From the NCBI RefSeq assembly GCF_013114835.1, contig NZ_JAAVLW010000010.1:1-64000 (forward strand): a stretch of 64,000 nucleotides of DNA, written 5' to 3'. Made by a program: the position numbers and the translations under genes. Under the pieces are notes generated by a model that was not told the origin of the DNA, searched no databases, and saw nothing but the letters and a program-made list of their open reading frames with translations. Origin of the DNA: Bradyrhizobium archetypum. GTDB lineage: Bacteria > Pseudomonadota > Alphaproteobacteria > Rhizobiales > Xanthobacteraceae. Below, one piece after another: positions 17,658-26,639 of the stretch (position 1 is its first letter; every line of letters starts with the position of its first letter).

Positions 17658-18949
17658 TCGTTGGCCGTAGCGCCGGCATGGATCGCATCGGAGCCGGCCT
17701 TGAGGGTAGCAGTAATGTCCTCACGCTTGCCCTTCATCGCGCGGATCAGCGTGTCCGAATAGACCTTGTGCACAGTTGCCCAGTTGCGGAAATAGTAGGC
17801 AGCATGGACATGATCAGGCTTGAAGAGGATGGTGTGGAGCCTGCGCCAGGTCGCGTCATTCTTTTCGAGTGTGCGCCAGACGTCGGTGTTCGGCGGCGGG
17901 CCTCCGGTCTGATTCCATTGCTCGATCTGACCGTCGGAATCGCCGAGCATAGCGCCAAGCAGCCTTTTGGCCGCCGTCTTGCGATCATTCGGAAGAGTCC
18001 TTGGGATTGACCAGCCCCACACGTCTATCCAGGTGTGGACGCCATTGCTCATGGGGCCGACCGGAAATGGCGCAATGCCGACCTTTCCTGCGACCGATGA
18101 CCTCTCCGCGTTATTGAAGGTGCCGAGGAAAGTAGTATCGGCCACAGTAAAGGCGGCGTCACCGGCCTGGAAGATCGCATTTGCCTCATCGCGCGAATAG
18201 GTCGTCATGCCGGGCGGGCTAATCTTCTTGCTATTGAGAGCATCCCACCAAAACTCCGCGGTCTGCACCTGACAAGGAGAGTAGATCATTGGCTTCCAAC
18301 CGTTTGCCGCAAGCTTCTTGTTGTCTCGCTCATAGGCGGGTGCATAGACGTCGCAACTATTGTTCCAGAGCGTCCACCAGAAGCTGAAGAAAGTGTTGGT
18401 GTAACTCATGCCGCCGACATAACCCCACTTCACCTTCTTTTCGGACTGCAGGGTCTGACTGATTTTGACGAGATCGTCCCATGTCCTAGGCAACTCCGCC
18501 TCGGAAATGAGATCGGCGCGATAGAACAGAATGCCGGCCGTGGTCGTCATCGATACCGCCGTCGTGTTTCCGTCGGCAGTATGGAAGGGCTCAAGCTGCC
18601 CCACCTCCACCTTGCGCGCATTAGGAACGTCATCGAGCGGTTCAAGATACTGGGCGAGATCCTGTCCCCAGTCGTCATTGTTCCAGATGATGTCGCATTG
18701 GTCATTGGCCCCGGAGGTCAACATCTGGGTGATCTTCGGCAAATAGACGGTGTAGGACGTCACCGTTTTATTCAGCTTAACGCCTTGATTGGCCGCCCAT
18801 TTCTCCAGGATCGCGACGTTTGCGACTTGCACGGGATGATTGATGTAACAGACGCTCAGCGCTGTTTCTGCTTGCGATGTCGAAGAGCAAACGGCACAAA
18901 AGCCGCCGCCGACAAGAAGCGCACGCGCAAGCTTATTCTCTAGTCCCAT
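17654..18949 (-). CDS. Extracellular sugar-binding protein of the CUT1 importer
   Basis: 431 residues from the ATG at 18949, chosen because GGAGG lies seven bases upstream. It has a Sec signal peptide (ALLVGGGFCAVCSS, cleavage near SQAETA). The mature protein follows the family 1 solute-binding layout, ending with a segment typical of these proteins. It delivers the substrate to the permeases. It is the first gene of the operon with the ATPase, MaoC and GH88, so its ligand is probably the GH88 substrate or a related glycoconjugate. A short palindrome, GCTTC-TACA-GAAGC, lies upstream at 18976-18989. Confidence 0.88.
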   Translation of the reverse strand: MGLENKLARALLVGGGFCAVCSSTSQAETALSVCYINHPVQVANVAILEKWAANQGVKLNKTVTSYTVYLPKITQMLTSGANDQCDIIWNNDDWGQDLAQYLEPLDDVPNARKVEVGQLEPFHTADGNTTAVSMTTTAGILFYRADLISEAELPRTWDDLVKISQTLQSEKKVKWGYVGGMSYTNTFFSFWWTLWNNSCDVYAPAYERDNKKLAANGWKPMIYSPCQVQTAEFWWDALNSKKISPPGMTTYSRDEANAIFQAGDAAFTVADTTFLGTFNNAERSSVAGKVGIAPFPVGPMSNGVHTWIDVWGWSIPRTLPNDRKTAAKRLLGAMLGDSDGQIEQWNQTGGPPPNTDVWRTLEKNDATWRRLHTILFKPDHVHAAYYFRNWATVHKVYSDTLIRAMKGKREDITATLKAGSDAIHAGATAND

Positions 18950-19018
18950 GGCATTCCTCCTCTTCGGCAAAGCGCGCTTCTACAGAAGCTTATGTTCTTG
19001 TTCGGTTGAGAGATGGCC

Positions 19019-19185
19019 ACAGAATGAGCGGCAGCTTCTCTCGTAGAGATCCTTCAATTGCCAAGCGCCGTAGCCGAGCTCCTTCAGGATTTCTTCCGTC
19101 TGCGCCCCGATCTTCTGCGACGGCAAACTATTTCCGGCACCTGGCCGTCGTAACACACGGAGCGGCTGACGACCCTAATCAGCGA
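19019..19185 (-). pseudogene. Fragment duplicating the 3' end of a CoA-transferase gene
   Basis: Nearly identical in long blocks to 20165-20320, the C-terminal coding end of the CoA-transferase at 20127-21341. Shared runs include gtagagatccttcaattgcc and the following gagctccttcaggatttctt. Only about 55 codons remain, with changes. It marks one end of a scar left by rearrangement of a duplicated cluster. Confidence 0.75.
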
Positions 19186-19189
19186 TTAA

Positions 19190-19521
19190 GCGAAGTATCG
19201 GCAAACGGAGCGGGAGAGCGCTAGGACGCATTTCCGGATTTCTTGTACTTTCTTACGTGCAATCTGGGTGGTGGGGCGACCGCATCCGCTGCGACGCACA
19301 ACCACTTCTGCGCTGATAAGTGCGCGCGTTTCTGCGAGCCGCTGCGCAAGAATGCCGAAACGCTAAGTATTCCCATACTGTGCTAATGCAGGCACGGCAT
19401 CGCCTCTACTGGTTGGAAGAATAAGCCCACACGTAGGGGACAGCCGAAGCTTGCGTCCGGGTTCGCGGATTATCGATGCCATGAGAAAGGAGCGGCAGCT
19501 CGAAAGATCAAATCCATCATT
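19190..19521 (+). repeat. Second copy of the 6420-6755 upstream region
   Basis: Diverged but collinear with 6420-6755, ending at the remnant ATG of a MaoC-like gene, as in the first copy. No ORF of its own. It shows that a promoter-plus-gene unit was duplicated and that this copy then decayed. Confidence 0.7.
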
Positions 19522-19690
19522 ATGGCTAAGCCAGCAACATGACTTATATGCATTCGCCGGCATCGTTGGCGGTTCTGTGGCCTCCATCTCAACGAGGGAT
19601 ATGTCAGACCACGCGTTTCAAAATGCGGATCATTCAGGAACACTTTCGGTCGGCTTTCTGTGCAGTTGGAGCCCTCGAAGAAGCCGCTGG
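19522..19690 (+). pseudogene. MaoC-like gene remnant (copy of 6756)
   Basis: It starts ATGGCTAAGCCA like the gene at 6756 (ATGGCCAAGCCA). It then aligns with it through the tat-gtgcattc, cattgttggcg and ctcggtcggccttct segments, but with a stop after five codons and several indels. Non-functional. Confidence 0.65.
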
Positions 19691-19925
19691 TCGTCAGCCA
19701 GCATGCGACGCCCGATCCCGGTCCGGCAAAACGGCCTGCTGAGCATGGGCGCCGAAGGACAACTACATCGATCGTCAGTCGGTAGCCGATGAAGTCGCCT
19801 ATGCCCGCAAGCTGAGCGCGAAATTCAGTTGGGCGCGGCTCGACGTGAACACGCCGCTCGATCGAGGAGACCGTCGCAGCCGTGTTGGCAAGGGAATGCT
19901 CGGGAGAGCCTCTTGATCGGACACA
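19690..19925 (+). pseudogene. Fragment of a PEP synthase/PPDK regulatory protein (DUF299)
   Basis: One frame reads DNYIDRQSVADEVAYARKLS and then AKFSWARLDV. A single-base shift continues it as SIEETVAAVL. This matches the C-terminal region of the bifunctional kinase/pyrophosphorylase that regulates PEP synthase or PPDK. Only about 60 codons remain, with frameshifts. This gene family is normally a single chromosomal gene, so the fragment is displaced. Confidence 0.6.
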
Positions 19926-20004
19926 TGGCAGCAAATGCACCGATCCCGCTGAGGATCGCGGGTCCTCGAAATCCCCGAACGACACCATGCGAGCGGTACG
20001 TGCG

Positions 20005-20130
20005 ACAGCTACCAGTCGGCGCCCGCGCTCACCTGCTGCATCCAGCGGGTTTCCTGCTGACGATGAGCTAGCGCGATGGGGGACATAGAGGAGACAAGGT
20101 TTTCGCGGCCTGAAATGTTGCTGTAGCTAA
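20005..20130 (-). pseudogene. GH88 gene fragment
   Basis: Similar at the DNA level to 13455-13590 inside the second GH88 gene. Shared blocks include accagtcggcgcccgcg, ctgctccatccagcg-like and ttttcctgcggacgatg-like. Only about 40 codons remain. It supports the view that an entire hydrolase/CoA-enzyme unit was once duplicated. Confidence 0.6.
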
Positions 20131-21341
20131 AGTACTTTTGGATCAAGAGATGTCACAGAGCCCACGGCGCCCGTATCGTAGAGATCCTTCAATTGCCGAG
20201 CGTCGTAGCCGAGCTCCTTCAGGATTTCTTCCGTCTGCGCCCCGAGCTTCTGCGGCGGCAAACGTACCTCTGGCACCTCGCCGTCGTAACAAATGGGATG
20301 GCTGACGAGGGTAATCGGCGCCCCCGTCGCCCCTTTCACGACCTGGAAGCTTTTGTTGTGAATGACCTGCGGGTCGACGACCACATCTGAATAGTCATTG
20401 ATGCGGGCGTGCCAGATTCCGCGAGACTCAAGCAGCGCAAGGCATTCCGATGTCGTGCGTTTGGCGATGTTGACCGCAAACGCTGCCGATGCCTGGTCGC
20501 GCCGCCGATAAGCTTCCGTGTCGGGAACGCGCTGAGCGGCGGGAAGCGAAAACAGATCCGCAAGCACGTCGAGCGATCCGAGCGAGATCGCGATGTGTCC
20601 GTCCCGGGTGGCATAGATGCCGTAAGGTGCGCCGTAATACCATCCTGCGATCGGACCCGGCTGGCGCACATCGTCCGGTCTCTGCCCGTTGAGATAGCAG
20701 GTGAAGGACTCCATCTGCAGGTCGAGGGCTGCTGACAGCAAACTGACATCGACCCGACACCCCTGCCCCGTACGCGCTTTCCTCACTAATGCGGCCAGGA
20801 TGCCAGCCGCAAAAAGAACGGCCCCGTGATGATCAACGGCCGAAACACCTACGGCGCGCGGGCCGTGCTCGCGGCTTCCGGTGATGGTTGCAAGCCCCGC
20901 CAACGCTTGAATCAAGAGGTCCTGGCCCGGTCGATTGACGTACGGCCCGTCTGCGCCATATCCGGACGCTGCGGCATAGATGATATCTGGCTTGATGCTC
21001 CTGGCGTCCTCATAGCCAAGCCCCAGCTTGTTGAGCACGCCAGGCCGGAAATTCTCCGTGAGGACATCCGACGTTGCGATTAGTTTTTTCGCAACAGCAA
21101 CCGCGTCCGGCTTCTTGAGATCGAGCGTTAGACTACGCTTATTGCGATTGCCGGTCAGAAGCAGCATGGATTGACCATCTACCTGCTTGTCCGCCCCGCC
21201 CCATTTCCGCTGGAAGGCGCCGTCCGGCGGCTCCACAGCGATCACGTCTGCGCCGAGATCGGCGAGAAATTGCACACCCATCGGGCCCATCAGGAAGTGG
21301 TTGAAGCTGAGGACGCGAATGCCCTTGAGAAGATCGACCAT
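20127..21341 (-). CDS. Second family III (CaiB/BaiF) acyl-CoA transferase
   Basis: 404 residues from the ATG at 21341 (MVDLLKGIRVLSF). It has the same architecture as the transferase at 8350, with the catalytic Asp141 in RPGQDLL. The purine-rich AAGAAAGA just upstream may serve as ribosome-binding site. An exact LacI-type operator sits 61-76 bases upstream of the start codon. It is divergent from the LacI-family gene, so it is the likely main target of that repressor. It activates a carboxylic acid to its CoA ester. Confidence 0.9.
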   Translation of the reverse strand: MVDLLKGIRVLSFNHFLMGPMGVQFLADLGADVIAVEPPDGAFQRKWGGADKQVDGQSMLLLTGNRNKRSLTLDLKKPDAVAVAKKLIATSDVLTENFRPGVLNKLGLGYEDARSIKPDIIYAAASGYGADGPYVNRPGQDLLIQALAGLATITGSREHGPRAVGVSAVDHHGAVLFAAGILAALVRKARTGQGCRVDVSLLSAALDLQMESFTCYLNGQRPDDVRQPGPIAGWYYGAPYGIYATRDGHIAISLGSLDVLADLFSLPAAQRVPDTEAYRRRDQASAAFAVNIAKRTTSECLALLESRGIWHARINDYSDVVVDPQVIHNKSFQVVKGATGAPITLVSHPICYDGEVPEVRLPPQKLGAQTEEILKELGYDARQLKDLYDTGAVGSVTSLDPKVL

Positions 21342-21401
21342 ACGTTCTTTCTTGGCTCTCCCTCTAACTATCTCACGAAATGCTGGCGACAACCCGCGCT
21401 T

Positions 21402-21417
21402 CTGAAATCGTTTTCAG
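21402..21417. promoter_or_regulatory. LacI-type operator, copy 2
   Basis: CTGAAATCGTTTTCAG, identical over 16 bases to the site at 9849-9864. It lies in the divergent region between the CoA-transferase and LacI-family genes, close to the transferase start, a classic repressor position. Confidence 0.75.
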
Positions 21418-21637
21418 GATTATTGGTCTCACCGACGAGCGGAGTCAAGCGTGTTAGGCGCCGCACTATCGGAGTATGGCCGCCGGCGCGCTCTGCTTGA
21501 TGTCGCTTAGGCGCGCGCATACTGTTCAACGGAAGAACCACCGATATCGACCACAGTGCGCTTGAGATAGCGGCCCTCCCGGTGGTTTAACTCGAATGGT
21601 GATAACAGCCCGTTTTGGGACAATCCGAGCAGATCAG

Positions 21638-22714
21638 ATGGACAAGAAATCGATCGCCGATCCCAAAGGCCGATCCCGGCCCAGGGTGAAGATCGAGGAC
21701 GTCGCAAGAGAGGCGAACGTCTCGCCGGCGACGGTGTCGCGCGTTCTAAATCATCCAGGAATTGTCAGGCCCGAACTGCGCGACAAAGTGATGCGCTTCA
21801 TCACCGATCTGTCCTATACGCCCGATAGTGCGGCCCGGGCACTGAAATCGGGACGCATGCGGACGATCGGCGCGATCGTTCCGACGCTGGGCCTTGGCAT
21901 CTTTGCCGAAAGCGTGGAGGCCCTGCAGAATCGACTAAGCGAAAGCGGCTACACCCTATTCATCGCGAATTCGCAATATGATCAACGCCGCGAGTTGCAG
22001 GAGATGCAGAGCCTCATCGAGCGTGGCATCGACGGCATTGTGCTGGTGGGGGGCTCGCACGGTCGGGAGCTGAGAACTCTGGTTGAGCAAACTGGCGTCC
22101 CCGTCATTACGACTTACGTCTCCAAGGCGGGCGGCGGCATTCCTGCCATTGGCATCGACAACGAACGCGCCACTCGCGAAATGACCGAATTTCTTCTCGG
22201 CCTGGGACACGTTCGTTTCGGTGCAATTGCCAACATTCTACCGTCGAATGACCGTTCGCGCGCCCGACTTGATGGCATCCAGCGCGCCCTCTCTGAAGCC
22301 GGCATCCGACTCGAGCCTAGTCAGGTCATCAGGGCCGACCACTCGCTGGCGCAAGGACGAAAGGCACTTCGCCAACTGCTTACTGACCATCCCGGCACGA
22401 CCGCCGTGATCTGCACCACCGACACGCTGGCCATCGGCGCCATGACGGAAGCCCGCAAGATGGGCTTGAACGTGCCGCGGGCGGTTTCGATTACCGGTTT
22501 TGACGACGTGGAGCTGGCGGCACAGGTGGATCCGCCGCTAACGACGATCAGTATTCCGGCTGCTGAAATCGGCCGAGGCGCAGCCGACTATCTCATCAGT
22601 GCGATCGCAGGAAGACCGGTCCCCAAGAGCGTGTTGTTGCCCTACCGGCTGGTAGTGCGCTCGTCCACCGCGTCACCACCGAAAGCCGACCGCCTTCCGA
22701 AGCGCCCCCGATGA
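21638..22714 (+). CDS. LacI-family transcriptional repressor
   Basis: 358 residues from the ATG at 21638; an alternative ATG at 21596 would add 14. The helix-turn-helix reads VKIEDVAREANVSPATVSRV, followed by the hinge YTPDSAARALKSGR. The C-terminal part is a periplasmic-binding-protein-like effector domain (VSITGFDDVELAAQ and PPLTTISIP are family blocks). Three matching palindromes in this window, at 9849, 21402 and 22752, form its probable regulon. These link the AraC-type gene, the CoA-transferase and the enoyl-CoA hydratase. The effector is probably a sugar or uronide (inference). Confidence 0.9.
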   Translation: MDKKSIADPKGRSRPRVKIEDVAREANVSPATVSRVLNHPGIVRPELRDKVMRFITDLSYTPDSAARALKSGRMRTIGAIVPTLGLGIFAESVEALQNRLSESGYTLFIANSQYDQRRELQEMQSLIERGIDGIVLVGGSHGRELRTLVEQTGVPVITTYVSKAGGGIPAIGIDNERATREMTEFLLGLGHVRFGAIANILPSNDRSRARLDGIQRALSEAGIRLEPSQVIRADHSLAQGRKALRQLLTDHPGTTAVICTTDTLAIGAMTEARKMGLNVPRAVSITGFDDVELAAQVDPPLTTISIPAAEIGRGAADYLISAIAGRPVPKSVLLPYRLVVRSSTASPPKADRLPKRPR

Positions 22715-22751
22715 AGGCTGGCAAGCTGGCTAGGCTGCAGGACAGCTGTTC

Positions 22752-22767
22752 GCGAAAACGATTTCGG
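22752..22767. promoter_or_regulatory. LacI-type operator, copy 3 (variant)
   Basis: GCGAAAACGATTTCGG, a near-palindrome sharing the GAAAACGATTTC core, which is the reverse complement of the core of copies 1 and 2. It sits in the 92-base gap between the LacI gene and the enoyl-CoA hydratase, 40 bases before the hydratase start. Confidence 0.65.
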
Positions 22768-22806
22768 TGTAAATGGCGCTGATCAGTAAGCTGCAAAGGT
22801 GCTACG

Positions 22807-23589
22807 TTGAACGCCAAATCCGACCTCATTCTTTGGACGTCTCCCCTGCAGCACGTGGTGCTCTTAACGCTGAATAGGCCATCCAAACGAAACGCGCTGA
22901 ACAATGATCTGATCGCGGAACTCGCGGCCGCTCTTCGCAAAGCTGCGCTGGATGATGAGGTGCGCTGCGTCGTACTTCGTGGCAGCGATGCGTTCTTTTC
23001 TGCCGGCGCCGATATTAAGGAAATGCGGCAACGAGGGTTCGAAGCCATCGACAATTCCGCGCGACGTTCTGCTTGGCGAGATATCGCCAATTTCCCCAAG
23101 CCATTTATTGCCGCGGTTGAGGGCATTTGCTTTGGCGGTGGTCACGAGCTCGCGCTTCTGGCTGACATCGTGATCGCCGGTGAAGGCGCTAGCTTCGGGC
23201 AGCCGGAGATCAACATAGGGATATTGCCAGGAGACGGAGCAACCCAGCGATTGACCCGAGTGGCCGGCAAATCGCTCGCGATGCTCATGATCCTGACCGG
23301 AGAACCCATCTGTGCGCGCGCAGCTCTTCAGGCTGGGCTTGTTGCTGAGGTCACGGCAGACGGCAAGGCACAGAGCCGCGCCCTCGAGCTTGCCGAAATT
23401 ATCACGCACAAGCCGCCGCGTTCCGCGGAACTGGCTAAAGCGGCTGTACTCGCCGCCTACCAAACCGCACTTGACGCCGGTCTAGAATTTGAACGACAAG
23501 CCATCAGGCACGCATTCACGACGTCCGACCAGCAAGAGGGAATGAACGCGTTTTTTGAGAAGCGGTCGCCTAGTTATCGGGGGATTTAG
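22807..23589 (+). CDS. Enoyl-CoA hydratase/isomerase, second copy
   Basis: 260 residues from a TTG at 22807 with AAGG seven bases upstream; no ATG lies near. Both catalytic glutamates are present, in GGGHELALLAD and FGQPEINIG. The usual GAGGTQ turn is GDGATQ. It is a crotonase-fold hydratase of enoyl-CoA. It is only distantly related to the copy at 7111, so it likely acts on a different intermediate. It is under a putative LacI operator. Confidence 0.87.
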   Translation: MNAKSDLILWTSPLQHVVLLTLNRPSKRNALNNDLIAELAAALRKAALDDEVRCVVLRGSDAFFSAGADIKEMRQRGFEAIDNSARRSAWRDIANFPKPFIAAVEGICFGGGHELALLADIVIAGEGASFGQPEINIGILPGDGATQRLTRVAGKSLAMLMILTGEPICARAALQAGLVAEVTADGKAQSRALELAEIITHKPPRSAELAKAAVLAAYQTALDAGLEFERQAIRHAFTTSDQQEGMNAFFEKRSPSYRGI

Positions 23590-24059
23590 AATGGTTCAAC
23601 TGAAGGGCACGGCGGAAGGTGGCGCGAGCTCTGCGCCGGCAAAGCTTTCAATCTACCGCGGCCGCCATCTGGCTTGACCACCAGCGGAAACTAAATTCGG
23701 TTACCGCATCCGAAACGTGCTCCGGACGATTTCCATCAACTCGTCGAATTTCGGGGAGTGTCCTTGTACTCCTCGGGCTCGGCGAATGAGCGCGCAAGGA
23801 CATCCCACTCCGCTCGGCCAACTGCTTGACCACCAGTTCAGAATAACGACCGGCCGCCGCAGTTGCGTCCCGGTGAGCCTCGAGGGGCCATTGTGCCGGC
23901 CAGCACACTTGCCATGCTGCACATTAATGCGAATGAATCAATCCCGAACGCTACCGCCAGATTCTGAGCGGCACGGACGTGCACTTGTGCCAGCGAAAAC
24001 GCCCGTCTGGCTGTTGCAGCCGATGTCTGGTGAAGATCTTCACCGATGCGTACTCGACT
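23590..24059. other. Non-coding or decayed stretch after the hydratase gene
   Basis: A 28-codon frame begins at 23591 (MVQLKGTAEGG) two bases after the hydratase stop and may be the truncated start of the next operon gene. Beyond it I see no recognisable gene, only short frames on both strands leading into transposase remnants. Confidence 0.4.
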
Positions 24060-24490
24060 AGCGGATAAAGAACCATGCTTTGGCCGACGCGGCGATCGCT
24101 TTTTTTGATGCGGTGTCGGCCCGAGAACGGACGACGTCATTATAATAGGCAAGCATGACGAGTGAGACATGGCGATGCCAGCATGCAGGAGCGGGTTTCG
24201 TTTGATCAATACCAAGCTCGCTCCTGGTCGTTTCGGAAGCTGTCCTCGACGGCCCAGCGATGTGCTTCTATCGATACCAGCTTTTGAATGGACGTGCCTT
24301 GGGCACCACGTGGAGTAAAACGCCAAGTCGCCGTCGGCAATGTTGCGGCGGATCCTCGCGTCCATCCCCTGGCAAGGTTGTCGTATTACTGCCATCGAGA
24401 TCGCCACTCGCATAGGCCAGTCGTGCCATCGCTGACTCTGATTGGTCCCTTCCGGATGACAGGGCCTGCTTGGGTAGGCTCTCTGTGATT
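24060..24490 (-). pseudogene. IS701-family transposase remnant
   Basis: Minus-strand frames read IADGDLAFYSTWCP, then in another frame IEAHRWAVEDSFRND, then HRHVSLVMLAY. These are consecutive C-terminal blocks of IS701-type DDE transposases. Several frameshifts and stops separate them, and no intact ends were found. Confidence 0.7.
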
Positions 24491-24724
24491 GCGCAGGCGG
24501 TACTGCCGACACCCCTGCCCTCAGGGCGACTACTAGATTTTATAGGTTTGTTGTTCCCGACTCTCAGCTAACTGGGAGAGCCGTTTTGGGAGACACGCGT
24601 TGTGCAACATCAGGCAGAAGCACCCGAAAAAGTGCACCTGTAGTGCCAGTCCCGTGTCCCGCAATCTCAAACCGTCGCAATTGGCCGCTGACAAGCAAAG
24701 TGTGGCCGGACCAGGAGAAACTCC

Positions 24725-26296
24725 ATGTCATTGGATTTGACCGCGCTGCGCCACACCTCTCTTGCTCTGGCCCTATTTGCCTGCGCCGTGACGAGGAGCG
24801 CCCAGGCCGACGATCCGCCGCCGCGCCCCGCCGCCACGACGCCGTCCGGCCAGAAGGAAGGGCCCGATGCGCGTAGCGGCAGCGCGCCGAGTTCCCCTTC
24901 GACTACCGAGCAGCATGGCCTGCCGCCGGATTCCACGACCAAACAGACGCTGGAGCTGCCCGGGCGGACGCTTCGTTTCATCGCGACTGCGGGCTCGATC
25001 CGCGTGTTCGACGACAAGGGCGAGCCGCAGGCCGACATCGCCTACACCTCCTATCAGCTCGACGGCACAGATCGCGCCACCCGTCCGGTGACGTTCCTCT
25101 TCAATGGCGGCCCCGGCTCGTCCTCGGCTTGGCTGCAGTTCGGCAGTGCCGGACCCTGGCGGCTGCCGATCGATGCGGAGACCGTCACGCCGTCGGCCTC
25201 GCCGGAGGTCAGGCCCAACGCCGAGACCTGGCTCGATTTTACCGACCTCGTGTTCATCGATCCCGTCAGCACCGGCTATAGCCGTTTCGTGGCGACGGGC
25301 GAGAATGTGCGCAAGCGGTTCTATTCGGTCGATGGCGATGCCAGTTCGATCGCGCTTGTGATCCGCCGCTGGCTCGAAAAGCACGAGCGGCTCTCCTCGC
25401 CGAAATATGTCGCGGGCGAAAGCTATGGCGGCATTCGCGGACCGAAGGTCGTGCGCAATCTGCAGATGCAGCAGGGCGTCGGCGTGAAGGGCCTGATCCT
25501 GGTTTCGCCGCTGTTCGACTACCGCGAGTTTAGAGACACGAGCCTTCTGCGATATGTCGCGACGCTGCCAAGCTATGTCGCGGTAGCCCGCGAAGCCAAG
25601 GGCGAAGGCAGGGGAGCAGTCAATCGCGCCGATCTCGCCGACGTCGAAGCTTACGCGCGCGGTGAGTTCTTGGCCGACCTCGTCAAGGGTCAGGCAGACA
25701 AGGAGGCCACCAACCGTCTCGCCGACAAGGTCGCCGGCTTGACCGGAATCGACCAGGCCGTGAGCCGACGGCTTGCCGGGCGCATTGATAGCAACGAATT
25801 CCGCCGCGAGTTCGATCGCAAGAGCGGCAAGGTGACCGGCCGTTATGACGCCTCCGTGCGCGGCCTCGATCCCTATCCGGACTCTAATGGCCATCGCTTC
25901 GGCGATCCCTCGGGCGATGCGCTGCGGGCGCCGCTGACCAGCGCCGCGGTCGATATCCTGACGCGCAAGCTCAACTGGCGGCCGGACGGCTCCTATGAAC
26001 TGCTCAACGGCGCGGTCGGGCAAGGTTGGGATTTCGGCAACGGCAGCCCCCCGCAGTCGCTGTCGGAGCTGCGCCAGATCCTTGCGACGGACCCGAAGAT
26101 GAACGTGCTGGTCGGGCACGGCCTGTTCGATCTTGCCACGCCCTATTTTGGCTCGAAGATGGTGCTCGATCAGCTGCCCGCCTTCGCCTCAGCGCCGCGG
26201 GTCAGACTCGTGACTTTTCCGGGCGGTCACATGTTCTATTCACGCGACGCCTCGCGCCAGGACTTTCGCGCAGAGGTCGAAGCGATGATGAAGTAG
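24725..26296 (+). CDS. Secreted serine carboxypeptidase-like protein (peptidase S10)
   Basis: 523 residues with a signal peptide (LALALFACAVTRSAQA). GGAG lies seven bases before the ATG. The alpha/beta-hydrolase core has the S10 blocks FLFNGGPGSSS, the nucleophile Ser233 in GESYGG, the acid in GLFDLATPY and the His in GGHMFY, a complete Ser-Asp-His triad. The Pro-rich segment after the signal is a linker. It is expected to trim C-terminal residues of peptides, or to have an esterase/acyltransferase role, in the periplasm. It has high GC and regular codon use and stands between two decayed IS regions. Confidence 0.9.
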   Translation: MSLDLTALRHTSLALALFACAVTRSAQADDPPPRPAATTPSGQKEGPDARSGSAPSSPSTTEQHGLPPDSTTKQTLELPGRTLRFIATAGSIRVFDDKGEPQADIAYTSYQLDGTDRATRPVTFLFNGGPGSSSAWLQFGSAGPWRLPIDAETVTPSASPEVRPNAETWLDFTDLVFIDPVSTGYSRFVATGENVRKRFYSVDGDASSIALVIRRWLEKHERLSSPKYVAGESYGGIRGPKVVRNLQMQQGVGVKGLILVSPLFDYREFRDTSLLRYVATLPSYVAVAREAKGEGRGAVNRADLADVEAYARGEFLADLVKGQADKEATNRLADKVAGLTGIDQAVSRRLAGRIDSNEFRREFDRKSGKVTGRYDASVRGLDPYPDSNGHRFGDPSGDALRAPLTSAAVDILTRKLNWRPDGSYELLNGAVGQGWDFGNGSPPQSLSELRQILATDPKMNVLVGHGLFDLATPYFGSKMVLDQLPAFASAPRVRLVTFPGGHMFYSRDASRQDFRAEVEAMMK

Positions 26297-26384
26297 GCCG
26301 TCTGTTCATCAGCTGGCGGCGAACTAAGTCACAAGCATGTCCGCTTCCTGGGCCTATAGTAGATCGGCGCTTCTTAATGCGAGA

Positions 26385-26600
26385 AGCGCGCAGAACGAGC
26401 AAGCATGTGGCAGCGACCATGAGAATGGCCGACGCGCTGGTCGAGCAAATCCGTCCGCTGCTCGCAAGAACGACCCCGGAGGTGCAAGGCGCGACGATCG
26501 GTCCACTGGTGGCGATCTTCATTGCCGGCCATCTGCCGAAATCCACCAACTCATGCCCTGGAATTGGCGACATCAGAACGTCGCTCACGCGGCATAAGCG
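26385..26600 (+). pseudogene. Small conserved hypothetical fragment
   Basis: The frame reads MRMADALVEQIRPLLARTTP and then EVQGATIGPLVAIFIAGHLP, resembling the first half of a short rhizobial protein of unknown function. The rest loses pattern before the IS4 remnant, so it is probably truncated. Confidence 0.35.
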
Positions 26601-26639
26601 CGCTCCGCCATCCGCTCAAGATGAGCTAACCACGGGCCG

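Noticed and set aside
19019..20130. Several short ORFs as separate genes
   Set aside because: Each coincides with a recognisable fragment of a duplicated gene in a shifted frame, so they are remnants, not genes.
24773..26119. 448-codon minus-strand frame opposite the S10 peptidase
   Set aside because: The sense strand carries a complete catalytic triad and signal peptide. The antisense frame has none.
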